A DNA stretch of 64,000 bases from Ligustrum vulgare (lineage: Eukaryota > Streptophyta > Magnoliopsida > Lamiales > Oleaceae). The notes below the pieces were generated by a model. That model searched no databases. It worked only from the letters and a program-made list of their open reading frames with translations, and was not told where the DNA came from. The translations under genes and the position numbers were made by a program. Positions within the stretch are counted from its first letter, which is position 1, and the number at the start of each line of letters is the position of its first letter. The stretch lies in the NCBI GenBank assembly GCA_963555705.1, contig OY743181.1:26602513-26666512 (forward strand), in the 5' to 3' direction. Of this stretch, positions 34,301 through 45,129 are shown one piece after another.

Positions 34301-37300
34301 GTGTCGAAGTAATCGATTCCTTCCTTTTGTCAATATCCTTTAGCCAAAAGCCTAACTTTGAAAGTGTTTAAAGTACCATCCGAATCATACATTCTTCTGA
34401 ACACTCATTTCCAGAAAATAGGCCTAAAATCGAATGGTAGATCGACAAGTTCCTATGTGTTGTTTGAAAAGATTGAATTCATTTATCTCTTATGGCGTCT
34501 TTCCAAAAGTGACTATCACGAGAAGCCATAACTTCTTCATAAATCTTAGGATTGATTTTCACTTATAGAATAAAAGGTATTGTTCTTACAAAGTTCTTCT
34601 CATTCTCTTCTACCAAGTAGATTAATTGAGTTGAGAGTCTATTTCATCTCAATCTAGTGACTTTCTAACTCGAATTCTTTTTCTTCTTCGAGGTTCACTT
34701 GAGTCCTAAACATCTTTAGTAGATGTTTTCTTTTGTGTTCCTCTATAGCTAGGTAACTCTTCTTCTGTCTACCTTAAATCATTACCCGAAAACAATTAAG
34801 TTCTCAAAGAATTCTACATCATTTGATTCAATTATCACATTGATTTTCACGTTTAGTAATCTATAGTATTTCTTAAATATAAAAGTGGAATTGATATATT
34901 GATATTGTTAATGTTCTTATTGTGAATAACCTAATACAATCAACCCTATTTATAAGAGAAAAGACTTAACTCTAGAAGTAAAGGAAATAAGAATCCTAAT
35001 AGTAAAAGAAAATTAAACGAAATAAGGAAACATTATATTGGATTCCTAATCAGACTAAAATAACATAAGGAAATTGATTTTAATAGAAAATAATCATAAT
35101 CATAAGGGATAAAATCTCACGTTAAATAAAAATGAATACATTGACCAATTTATAAGAGTTTAGACCCTCAAATCTTAACATGGTATCAAAGCCCTTTAAG
35201 CTCTAACGAACAATTAGATCCAATTAAGACTCAAAAAATGAGCACACGGATTTTAAGATTGGTCTGCTCAAATGAGTCACCACCTTAAGGGAGAATGTTA
35301 AGGGATAAAATCTTACATCGAATAAAGATGAAAACACTGAGAATGATATGAATAATGTCAACACTTCCTTTTCCGACGACCTTAGAACATCACCCATTTG
35401 TATTTCTTAACCATCTTTTGTCTCATGATATGTTTGAAAAGTGAACTATCATATGATACGTAGACCGTAGCACAAGTATCACACCATCAACCAAGAAATT
35501 TTCCACAAATAGCATTTACTTCGCTTAAACTAGCCACTATGTTATCCTCTTTTATAGAGTTTATTTTACCATCTTTATTCTTTAGCTTTTTATGTCGGCA
35601 ATCCTTCACATAATGTTAAGGCTTTCCGCAAACAAAACAATCTCCTTTGGACTTCTTTTGAATTTTTTGTTTTCTCCATTTGGAATTCTGTGCTCGAAAC
35701 TTTTATTGGAGGATTCGGTCTTTTCAATAGCATTAGTCTTTCATGTGCCTTGATAAGAGTTTTCACCCTTATCTATTGCTCTTGATTCTTCCTCAATTCT
35801 CTAATTTTTTTAATTTTTTCCAGTGAGAAGTCCTCGGAACTATGAAAAATCTTCTTTTGATATCCTTTTCAAGTGCTTGGTAATTTGGCTATTATAGCCA
35901 CCACTTGGAATAATCCCTGAAGATTAATTTTGACCACTTTTAGTTTGTTCACAAGCACTTGTACTTCGTGTACTTGTGGGAGTAGAGGAATATTGTCAAG
36001 GAATTTCAAATCAAAGTATTTAGAAATAAGGAACTCTTTGGTACCTCCTCGGCTTTGTATTTGTTTTCTAGTGCATCCCAAATCTCCTTTACCAATGTAG
36101 TGTTGGTATAGAGATCATAGAGTGGATCAGACAAAGCATTGAGTATATGACCCCTATATATGAGTTTATCATCTTATTACTTTTGTCTTTCGATCCTTAC
36201 AGCATTCGTATCTTCTTCAGCTGGTTTCAGAAGTGGTGCCAATTCCGGATCAAGAATTTAGAAGATCTTCAATGCTGTTAGGAGAAATTTAATCTTGTCT
36301 TGCCACCCTATAAAGTTTGTTCCATCAAAGGGATCCAATATTTACAAAGTCTTGATTCATGAATTCGATAGTAACAATAGTATTTTCGTTCTCCATAAAG
36401 GATATCGTTTCAAATTGTTGACTTTGTAGTATGATGGAGAAGGAAGAGAATCAACAAGAAAGAAAAAAAGACTAGAAGATAGTAATATAACCGAAAATGA
36501 TCAAAGTAGGCTCGACGATGTAAAAAGTAATCTTCAAACGATATTTGTCTCCTCTAGATAATTATGAGTGCTTAAAGGACTACTTGGCAAATGGTTTGTA
36601 TAATTAAATCAAGTCAAGACTTTTAATCTTTATTGATCTTGATAAAATTGATTGTTTTGTTTTAAAATCTATCATTTATTTATAGATTTCTAAACATTTC
36701 TATGAAGTGGTGCAAGCTACACCACGAAAAGTCCTACCTTTCCTCCAAAAGGTTTGAGAAAAATCAAAATTGCAACTTTTCAAAGGTCATATTCATACCA
36801 ACATGCGATCGCACGATTATAGTGCCTTGCGCTCGCAAGGCACAAACTTTATAGTTAAAAAGTGAATCTTGCGATTGCATGATTACAAACTTTGCAATCG
36901 CATGACTCTGAATCTACTTCAGAATGTGTACCAATTGCGATCGCAAAGCCTTTGGCCCATGCGATCGTTACTTCTTGAAATTTCATGTCCAATCTTTTAA
37001 ATATTTCTTTAAACACAATTTTCCAACAGTAAGTTGCTTCTCAATTCAGCATTATTACAGGCGGCCACTCGCAAATCTAATGGTTGATGACAAAGTGTGT
37101 AATTTACTATATATCTACGTTGGTTGAAGTTAATTGAACAAGCAAAAGAATTCACAACTCAACAACCCTAATTAAAAATCCATTTTGCGGAGGGAGAGAG
37201 AGAAAGGGGTGAGGGAAGGGGTATTATTGAATTCTTACAGAGAAGCCCAATTGAATCTTATTGAGACTCTGTAAAGATTAATTTAAGCCCACTTAGTTTG

Positions 37301-40300
37301 GGATTCTATCTCTGAGTATTAAATCTTACGTGTCGAGATTCAAGTAGATTGCTTATATGGGAAGAATACATAACTACCTAGATTTAAATATACATTTTCA
37401 AACTTGAGAAATTTAGATTCTCTTTAAAAAATCAGGTCATAAATAGGTAAATATTTAAGTTCATAATATAATACAATTTATGATCATAATTACGTACATG
37501 TCACAATCACATAACGTCCCAAACACAAATCACAAATTTTATAGGTCCCAACTTATCGATCACGAATTATCAAATTAATTGATGATGACTTATTTCTTGA
37601 TCACATATCACAAATTTTATATGTTAGAACTTATTTCTTAAGAAAATTTTTATCAAACTCATCTATGACAACTTATTTCTCGATCATAAATTACAATTTT
37701 ATAAGTGTCGACTTATTTCTAGATTCACAAGTCTCAAATTTTATAGATCACGACTTATTTTTCGATATCGATCACGAATTAATTGATCACAACTAGCCAA
37801 TTAATCCATCACATATTACTCTTAATCTCCTCACATCACATCACCTCATCCTACTCACCATCGGTGCTACCCAGATCCCAGGTGCCACCTCAAATGCATA
37901 ACCCGCCAACACATCTTCAAACACACCTCCACCAGAATCACTGCCACCTGCATCATAACCCATTGCCATCGTCACCGCCAACACATCCATATCAAAATCC
38001 AAAATCAACACCTCCACCATACTACACCTGCCTACAATGCCACGGCAACATCAAACTACCAACACCCTCATCTCTACCACACTAAAACCACCACATAACC
38101 TCCTTCGCACATATCCGACCCATGAAATTGTTCACCCATGGAGAAGAAGATCAAGATGAAGAAGGTAACAACTATTAGTCACTAGTTCTGCTTCTACTGT
38201 AAACAACACAAAAGACAGAGACTCAATGCACAGCGACGAGCACCACACACAACGATGATAGCTTCACTCATTGCCTTCACTGGACCAATACCATTGCTGG
38301 GTCTCCATCACCACCACCAGAACGCCACTGTTGCAAAAGCAAATTCCTAAGGCTCGTCGTTTCGCTAAGGCAGCTACCACAACATGCAAAAAATGGACTT
38401 TGAATGGTGCCTTCACTCTACACATGCGCCCTTACATTGCAGTCGTTGCATACGGATACAACATCGTCGGCGCTGAAATGCACCCATGTGTCGCCCCTCT
38501 TACTTGCAGCAACAACACCTGTAGTTGTTGCCGCCAAGTACAAGTGCCATGGAAACATTTCTTTAAGGAAATCATGCCAATGACAGCGTTACTTTCATGA
38601 TGAGGTGGGATGGGGTTATCCTATTGGGATATTGAACCCAAGTGGAAGCGATTTAGGTGTCGTTCTCTTTGTTGTTTTCGTAGTGTTTTCAGTTTTCGAA
38701 AACACTGAAAACTCGCTTATTTGCTTGTTTTCGAAAACGCATTTTCAAAAACAAGCAAAATTTTTATAAAGGAAACTCAAAACGTGGTTTTTAGCGTTTC
38801 GAAAAACTGTAAAGCTCAAAACGTGGAAAACGAGTCAATTTTTTAATAAATTATAATTTTACCTTGATATTTTCCTACCTCTTCATTTCTTCCTAGACCT
38901 CCCACCGTCGTCGCTGCCTCCGCCGCCTCCTCCAAACCTCTCACTACCACCACCTCCTTCACACCTCTCACCGCCACCGCCACCGCCTCCTAATCCATTC
39001 TTTTCAGTTCTTCACTCTATCTGCCCCTCCAACATTCACTTTTATCTCCTTGAGAAAACTCATCAAAATCAACAAGAACTCGTTCAGGCCACGCCAAAAG
39101 ATTCGATAGCCGTGGTAAATGAGGCCTCGGTGAAGCTTGAGAGCCTCAAATCTCTGAATCAAAGACTTCTTAAGGAGGCAATGGAGCGCCGCCAAGAGGT
39201 GGAATCTCTCATGCTATCGAAAGGGTCTCTGGAGTCAGAGCTGATTGGGGCTAACTCGAACATAGAGATTTTGTGTAACGATTTGAGTCGGGAGAGAGAT
39301 AGGGTTGTACATTTGGAACTAGAAAGGAGTGTTGGGTGTGTATTTGTTGCTTTCCAGTTGGGTCACCACGCTGAGGTAGGTGAGGGGAAAAACATGCATT
39401 TGGAGAGTAAAATGGTACAGGTGGGAGTTGTTACGGTGATGACGGTTTTAGATTTGGCTTTGGTCGGGGTGGGTGTTAGGTTCACACAGTCCGTGTAGCT
39501 GGCCAGAGTGGGGGTTCGAGGGTGGCGGCCGACAAGGTTAGGGGCTGGAGGATTAAAATGAAAGACCATATTTTACACATTTGAGTGTTTTAGACCTCTA
39601 GAGTAATTTTTAATTTGATATGGTATTATTCAAAATTCAAACCAAACACTCTTTCGAGTTTTCTCTTTGAAGAAATAATTTTTCAAAATGACAAAACAAA
39701 CAAGTTTTCAAAACCAGATCCAAATCACAAAACTGAAAATAAACTGATAACTGAAACACAAAACACGCCAAAGAGAACAACCCCTTAGGGTTTTGAAGTG
39801 AAATCAGGCTGGGGTGGATGCGGTGGGCTATGAGTATTTAGATTAATTTAGTGTGTGTTTGGTATTGTTTAAAAAGAATTTTTTTGAAATGAATAGTGAT
39901 TTTTTGAAGAATGGATGGTTGAGATTTGACTGAAAAGTAAAAGATTGTGGACTTAACTTTTATTGATGGTTGAGATTGAATACTGTAAAAAAAAAAAAAA
40001 AAAATTAAAGTGTACCAAACAAGGGCTTAATGTTATAATAATATTATTAATATTAAAAGGTTGAATTGTCATATTTTAACAAAAAAACTTATTAAACCTG
40101 ATTTTTGAATTTGAAAGTTAAAAAATCATGTGTGGGTGTAAATTCATTTTCATATATTTGGCCCACAACATTGTCGCCTCACAATAACCTTGGGAAAATC
40201 ATATTGTATCATTTTATTTTATTTTAGATTTGTGTTTATTTCCATGATTAAAGTTCAAAAAAATGGATATCAAGATTTTGATTCAGATTTACTAGGTATA

Positions 40301-40685
40301 AATTATATGTATGAAAATTTCACAAGTATTGCTCCTTAATACTCCTATAAGAAGAGATGAACAATTAAAAAATAGCTTTTTCGCAAGTATGAACAGGTAA
40401 AAAAAAAAAAAGCCTAATAGAACATCTGTAATTCGAGAGAGACTCAAATTTTGATCATCTTACTTTCACACAATTTACATGGATCAATTGAAGGAAAGCT
40501 TACCTTGTACTGGAAAATTCATAGAGTTTTCCTCTGGCAGAAAAGATTATGACTGCAACCTCAGCATCACAAAGGACGGAAAGTTCAAAAGCTTTCTTGA
40601 GAAGCCCATTTTTCCTCTTGAAAAAGGTCACTTGCCTACTTGTTGCATTTTCTATACGCCTCAACTGAGTCTTTCCCCTCGTCAT
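29114..40685 (-). CDS. SOC1-like: SOC1/TM3-type MIKC MADS-box transcription factor, seven exons
   Basis: Exons (minus strand): 40685-40504, 30474-30393, 30312-30251, 30062-29960, 29882-29841, 29621-29580, 29257-29114. Their lengths (182, 82, 62, 103, 42, 42, 144) match the MIKC pattern and every intron is GT-AG. The product is 218 residues: MADS box (2-60), I region ([15 protein letters not shown]), K box with [16 protein letters not shown], and a C-terminus with [12 protein letters not shown], the SOC1-clade motif. SOC1 proteins bind CArG boxes in the nucleus and promote flowering; AGL14/19/42-type relatives share much of this, so the exact orthologue is open. Exon 4 has one extra Glu codon compared with Arabidopsis SOC1. 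In the MADS box the usual FSKRR is FFKRK. No stop or frameshift breaks it. Intron 1 is 10.0 kb and holds several transposons. Confidence 0.93.
30475..31247. other. 3' part of MADS intron 1
   Basis: AT-rich intron sequence ending in the CTTATTCAG acceptor; no repeat or gene recognised. Confidence 0.6.
31291..31339. repeat. (GA)n microsatellite in the LTR
   Basis: About 24 GA units, absent from the partner LTR, where AGAAAGAAAAAAAG is found. Confidence 0.9.
31671..32220. mobile_element. hAT-type MITE, copy 2, inside the copia LTR
   Basis: 550 bp, ends TAGGGCTGGGC and (other strand) TAGGGGTGGGC, flanked by the 8-bp duplication CTACCCAC (31663-31670 and 32221-32228). Same family as 20261-20718, but with extra GGGTTGGGTT repeats near its right end. 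Confidence 0.9.
35869..36415 (-). pseudogene. gag: Copia gag remnant
   Basis: Minus-strand text from about 36396 has the copia Gag opening, a stop near 36332 and a continuing open stretch 36081-35869 ([13 protein letters not shown] ... [13 protein letters not shown]), which is the UBN2-type Gag core. Broken by stops and frameshifts. Confidence 0.7.
37029..38652. other. Intron 1 DNA with an inverted GTGAC-word array and CCA-rich DNA
   Basis: 37430-37800 contains many ATCACAAATTTTA-like words, the reverse complement of those at 27960-28680, followed by CCACC-rich DNA to about 38130. Small frames at 37783 and 38271 are explained by this composition. No gene supported. Confidence 0.45.
38656..39784. 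mobile_element. PIF/Harbinger-like non-autonomous element with a captured gene fragment
   Basis: Ends GGTGTCGTTCTCTTTG and (other strand) GGGGTTGTTCTCTTTG are inverted repeats, flanked by TTA on both sides (38653-38655 and 39785-39787), the Harbinger pattern. There is no transposase. The interior holds a coding-like stretch described separately. Confidence 0.7.
39001..39375 (+). pseudogene. Captured exon-like fragment, coiled coil
   Basis: An open stretch reads without stop from about 39001 through [20 protein letters not shown] to a long amphipathic helix ([27 protein letters not shown]..) and ends near a GAG|GTAGGTGAG donor-like site at about 39375. There is no ATG at a sensible place and no second exon. 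It looks like an exon of a host coiled-coil gene carried by the surrounding element; I do not recognise the gene. Confidence 0.45.
39851..40026. mobile_element. Tourist-like MITE
   Basis: 176 bp with inverted ends GTGTGTGTTTGGTA and (other strand) GCCCTTGTTTGGTA and TTA on both sides (39848-39850, 40027-40029). It contains an A run and no gene. Confidence 0.6.
40504..40685 (-). CDS. SOC1-like: Exon 1 of the MADS gene (MADS domain)
   Basis: 182 nt from ATG to a CAAG|GTAAGC donor. It encodes [20 protein letters not shown] and the rest of the MADS box up to YEFSST. The reading phase fits exon 2 (AG + C gives Ser). Confidence 0.95.
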
Positions 40686-41130
40686 TTCTACACCTAATTG
40701 TGAAGCAAATATCAAAACAGAAGTGAATCAAAAGTATGAATTGAAACAAAGATTCTTTGAGTCGGATGAAGATGAAATAAAGAAGGAAACAGGACTGACC
40801 TATGAAACAATTACTGAGAAAAATTGCCAAATAAGCGATGTGACAATAAGCAAAGAAAGCTAGATCGGTGTAATAATATGGTAAAAATGGGTTGGCAAAA
40901 ACCCAGCGAGTCTATTGGTTGCAGACGAGAGGTCAAAATATGCCAGGGGAGCCGGAAAAATAAAAATAAAGAAAAAAAGAAAAGAAAGCAAACATACAAA
41001 AAATCTGATATCACTGTACTCTGTGTTTTTGTGTGTGAGAGAGAGTGAAAAATTATGAGGAAAAAGGAAAAGAAAAAAAAAATCCACTAAAGACACAGGT
41101 TTTGACAGCGGATAGTACTGGGAATTTTAA
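40686..41130 (-). promoter_or_regulatory. 5' UTR and remaining promoter of the MADS gene
   Basis: Only about 445 bp separate the ATG from the first transposon. On the minus strand a CTCTCTCTCACACAC leader-like tract lies near 41045-41025, and a CATAG|GTCAGT donor near 40800 with an AATTAG| acceptor just before the ATG could form a 5' UTR intron. No TATA box is certain. Confidence 0.4.
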
Positions 41131-41263
41131 GGTTAGTTTGATTGAAGGCATTTTTTCATTAAAAATGTTCCATCAATTAAAATATTATTCAATTTTACAT
41201 GTTTGATTTTCAGAATTTTTTATGAAAAATATTTCATGGTACAACCTCTTTATACATTGTTTT

Positions 41264-41477
41264 TGTTAGGAATATTTAGGTAAAGTTAGGTAAAATTAGG
41301 TGAATTCCATATTACCATTATGCCCTTATAAAATTTATATATTACGATTATGTCATTGTCCAATATTACGATTATGCTATTGTCCCCTCCTATAAATAGG
41401 GGCCTATATTCATTATGAAATATTAAGAATAAGAAATTCTCTCTGATTCTCTCTATATTATCTATTGTTTTACAACA
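41264..41477 (+). repeat. 5' LTR of element B
   Basis: TGTTA..CAACA ends; TATA box TATAAATA at 41391-41398. A 24-bp segment just upstream is duplicated (41341-41364 and 41365-41388); the 3' LTR has one copy. Confidence 0.93.
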
Positions 41478-41491
41478 CGTTATCAGCACGA
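41478..41491 (+). promoter_or_regulatory. Primer-binding site of element B
   Basis: CGTTATCAGCACGA, identical to element A and directly after the LTR. Confidence 0.6.
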
Positions 41492-42777
41492 ATCTCTAGT
41501 CAATTGAGTAATAACGGGAGTATGCTCTACAGTTGCATCTAAATGATGAACCTCTGTATCAAAAACTTGATTATTACTAATCAATGTTTTATTTTCTCTC
41601 GAACTAAAAAGAATGATTCCGGTCAATCCAGATATCCGATCGACGATCAGCCACCGCCATCAGAACGAATTTGTCAAGGAGAAGCCTCGCCTGAAATTTG
41701 GAGATAATCCGACGGCTGAAACAGAAGATATCGACCGGAGAAGAAAAGTTGAAAAAACTGAAACTTTCAAAGCAAATTCACGCCAAACCATAAATCCAAA
41801 TGACGATCGGACAACAGATCCATGACGACGGCGACAGGATGATCCTCCGGCACCGGCGCGTGTCGACGTCTCCAGCACCGGCGCGGCGGCGCATGAGGCG
41901 CGTGAAGCCCACGCGCAGACGTCAAATCGGCGCGTGGATGGGATTCCGGGGATGACGTCAACAGGAAGTTTGTTCATTTCGACGTTCTTGATTTTTCTAT
42001 GATCTTACTTTTCTGTTTGGTGCAGTTTTGGACATTTTCCGGTAGTCGAACGTGGCGGCGTCGTAAAAACTATTTTTACGGAAATTCCGGCGAGATTTTG
42101 AACTTCGGACCAAAAGTAAGTTTGTTCTAAATTAAATTTCAAACCTATTGATGGTTTCGATTTATCCATATGATCAATATATTAAAATATGGACGATTTT
42201 GCCCTTAATGATACGATAAAATATATTAATCATGATTTAACGAAATTGATTAATCATTATTAATGATATGATGATAAGTGTTAATAAAATATATATTCTA
42301 AATTATTTAACACTACTATGTAATCAATACGATAAATTAAAAGATTTAAAAGTAACATAATAGTTGTCATACCGTGATGGATTGAGTTTTATGGACTGGA
42401 TTTATACCTTAACTGGAGATGACTCATTATCGTAACGGATTGGACTATTATGAATACCTTGACTGGATTTGGAGATACGACTCGCTCACTCATGAAAGGT
42501 AATTATTTCATTATGTATCAGTTTAATTATTTCATGATGTTGATACCGCCTATATGGCCGGTTTAAGTATTTCATTATGTCGATTCCGCATATATGGCCG
42601 GTTTAGCAATTGAATATATAGAATACTTTACATATATTCATATTTCATATTTTATAAACACCTCAATTGTTGGTTAATTCTAACATATTAGAGGATGTTG
42701 TCAACACATATACATGGTGATATTATTATTGTTTAACCTATATACATGGTGATATTATTGTTATTTGATACTTCATC

Positions 42778-43111
42778 AAATGATACCAGAAGTTATCATT
42801 ACCAAAAAGTTGGCAAAAATATTTCATCCAATGGTACCAGAAGTTACCAATATCTGAATTTGAATGGGTGGATGAAAATTATTCAACAAGAGAATGTTGA
42901 TGTATGATAAAATAATATCACATGATAGCACGGATATGGCTAATGTGAAAATAATCTCATCGGTATTATGAGATGAATATTAGATGATAAGTGTAGGGAA
43001 AAGTTCTTGCACGAGCACTTATGTATTCCAGAAGAAGTACATATTTACTCCAGAAGAAGTAAAAATTATCATCTAAACATACTGAAATGATATTATTATT
43101 GCTCCTGAAGA
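42778..43111 (+). repeat. Hairpin group 1 of element B
   Basis: GATA..TATC near 42780, GGTA..TACC near 42834, TTTACT..AGTAAA near 43045 and TGCT..AGCA near 43101, all around the CCAGAAG-type core, in the same order as in element A. Confidence 0.65.
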
Positions 43112-43384
43112 AGCATAAACGAGACATACATGCAAAACGCAAAAGGGGGGAACATTTATGATCCTCAAAATGAGAGATGTGTTTCGGGAGTAGCCGTATC
43201 CTACCACCTCTGACCTTTTGAGGAAATAAAGAAAAAGGTGTGTTTCAAGAGTAAGAAATACTCCATACTCTACCACCTTAAATCTTTGAGATACACAAGA
43301 TTAAACATAAACAAAATCCTAGAAATTTATGGTGTGTCTCGAGAGTGAGAATACTCCTTACTCTACCACCACCTATTCTAGGGT

Positions 43385-44038
43385 TCACAAAGATAAATTT
43401 ACATTAACCGGACTCCATTTTCGCTTGATTCCCCTTCCTTGCGACCAATCTATCTTAACTCCTGCTGGATCTTGTATTGGAATATATGATTGCAACTTAT
43501 CCAGCAATTCCTCGATAGTAGGAGCAGAAATAAGGATTCTCCTAGAAAATGGAGAGATGAATCCCTGTTCCACAGCATAATCAAGAAATGTTAGCAAACC
43601 ATCAAAGAAATTGTTTACGTTTAAAAGCCCAATAGGCTTAGTATGGAGATCTAGTTGAGCCCATGAGGTAATATTAAAGATTTCTTCTAAAGTACCAAAA
43701 CCTCCAGGCAGAGCTATGAAGGCATCAGAACCATATAGCATGCAAGTTATGCGTTCATGGATAGATAAGGTTTGTACTTCATGCCCTCGTGTTTTGCCTG
43801 CGATATCAGCTAAAGGAGTAGGTATAACACCTATCACTCTTACTTTCTCTGCTAGAGCGGATTGTGAAACACAACCCATCAGTCCACTGCTACCTCCTCC
43901 ATACACGAGAGTGATACCTTTCTCTCCCAATTTCTTTCCAAGATCCACTGCTGCTTCTAGATACCCAAAACCTTTCCCTACTTTTGATCCACAAAATACA
44001 CAGATAGTTTTGATCTGTCGAAGTTTTGGTCCTTCCAT
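43385..44038 (-). CDS. LOG: LOG-type cytokinin riboside 5'-monophosphate phosphoribohydrolase (element B)
   Basis: 217 residues, no interruption, same start and stop as the copy in element A. Only three residues differ (Phe6/Leu, Val63/Ala, Ala66/Val). The DNA differs at 18 sites by my count, 15 of them silent. All LOG motifs (FCGS, GGGSSGLMG, PGGFGTLEE) are intact and the Ile after Arg96 is shared, so these divergent features existed before the two elements separated. The gene points toward the MADS promoter, about 2.7 kb from its start codon. Confidence 0.93.
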   Translation of the reverse strand: MEGPKLRQIKTICVFCGSKVGKGFGYLEAAVDLGKKLGEKGITLVYGGGSSGLMGCVSQSALAEKVRVIGVIPTPLADIAGKTRGHEVQTLSIHERITCMLYGSDAFIALPGGFGTLEEIFNITSWAQLDLHTKPIGLLNVNNFFDGLLTFLDYAVEQGFISPFSRRILISAPTIEELLDKLQSYIPIQDPAGVKIDWSQGRGIKRKWSPVNVNLSL

Positions 44039-44096
44039 CTTTGAAAGAATAAGGAAAGAAAAACTTACAAGAAAATGTTATTTTGGGATGCATAAA

Positions 44097-44196
44097 CTGT
44101 GAAAATCATTGGCTTTTAAACTTGAAAAACTTCACTATTTACTACTCGTATTTCGAAAAAGTAAAGATTTACTTTTGACAAAATCACCCGACTCAC
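44097..44196 (-). other. Probable 5' UTR intron of LOG (element B)
   Basis: CCGAAAG|GTGAGT donor and TTTTCACAG| acceptor on the minus strand at the places corresponding to element A. Confidence 0.4.
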
Positions 44197-44298
44197 CTTT
44201 CGGTGATTTAATATATTTAACCAGCCGTTATCAAAACTCGTGAAAGAAAACAGAAAAATATTTTATATGTGCATATATATAAAATGATTTACCTTGTA

Positions 44299-44844
44299 TT
44301 AATGCTGTATAGCCAAAACATCATTGTTTATAACAGCCTGGCAAACAGGATCTTTTGCTATTATATTTTTGAGACTATAACGCTCTTTATCGCTGATGAA
44401 TTTAGCCCATAAAGATAGTAGCTCACGCTGCACATACCCACTAGGGTGCGTCTCAAGAGTCAATCGGATATCATCCAATGACTCCTTACTCAGCCCACCC
44501 TTAATGAAATCTATCTTATCATCTCGATTTATAGATGAATACCCTATTGACTTACAACGGGTATCACATGTCCATCGAGCACATTTGTAGCAACTATTTA
44601 ATCTTTTTGCTCTTCGCTTCTTTGCAAAAGTACTCTTACCTAAGCCAGGTTTGTGCTTAGAAAATGAATCTGGTAATTCACCAGCTAATCGAACTTTTGC
44701 TTCGATCAACCAGCGAACATCTTCTGGGATGCCATGATCCATCAGCAACCTCAATCTTTCGAGCCTAATTCGATAAATTTTTCTCAAATCATTTACTGGA
44801 AGATTGGAATAATATTTGCGAATATTTGAAAGTATGATATCCAT
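44299..44844 (-). CDS. Basic zinc-finger protein resembling plant-virus nucleic-acid-binding proteins (element B)
   Basis: 181 residues from the conserved MDIIL start. Compared with element A I count 14 DNA changes, 9 silent, and five residue changes, all near the ends (6, 39, 169, 176, 179). Residues 40-168, with the basic arm and all four Cys of the CX2CX4CX3C cluster, are identical. The stop is about 260 bp before the LOG start. Function is inferred only from layout. Confidence 0.7.
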   Translation of the reverse strand: MDIILSNIRKYYSNLPVNDLRKIYRIRLERLRLLMDHGIPEDVRWLIEAKVRLAGELPDSFSKHKPGLGKSTFAKKRRAKRLNSCYKCARWTCDTRCKSIGYSSINRDDKIDFIKGGLSKESLDDIRLTLETHPSGYVQRELLSLWAKFISDKERYSLKNIIAKDPVCQAVINNDVLAIQH

Positions 44845-45129
44845 TTTTGATAGATCTAGCCTCTTCCAAATCATCTATTTAAATACATTATTCAACGCGT
44901 GAAAGAGCGATGGCTCCGCGTGTCAGTGATATCGATTCCATTAAGAATAAATTATTGAAAAGGTGAGAACAATGAGATAATGCGTCATTACCTTTTTCGA
45001 TATAAGGGAAGATTTGGCGACAAGATTGAGATCATGAGATATTTTCCTTGGTTATTGTACCTGATTTTTCCGGTATAAAAGTAATAAAGGTATGCTGATT
45101 TGAACTGTACAGAAATACGTACTGATGAA

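Larger units (their letters stand above)
31248..37028 (-). mobile_element. Degenerate copia-type element in MADS intron 1
   Basis: Two related LTRs (31248-32552, enlarged by a MITE, and 36416-37028) with TGTTG and CAACA ends enclose about 3.9 kb. On the minus strand, after the 36416-37028 LTR, a copia Gag start is readable with breaks (MENENTIVT near 36395; [14 protein letters not shown] near 36290; [12 protein letters not shown] near 35950). Fragments toward 33200-34700 look like copia pol but have many stops. The bases next to the two LTRs (GCATG and GTAAG) do not match, so no target duplication remains. It is an old copy, inserted in the same orientation as the host gene. Confidence 0.75.

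Noticed and set aside
38271..38600. 109-codon plus-strand frame in intron 1.
   Set aside because: No recognisable domain, lies in repeat-like DNA and ends at the edge of the Harbinger-like element; could be a fragment but is not supportable.
43385..44844. Possibility that the LOG/zinc-finger pair is a host locus and the LTRs are chance neighbours.
   Set aside because: Both copies lie at the same place between matching LTRs, primer sites and polypurine tracts, and each unit is bounded by its own 5-bp target duplication.
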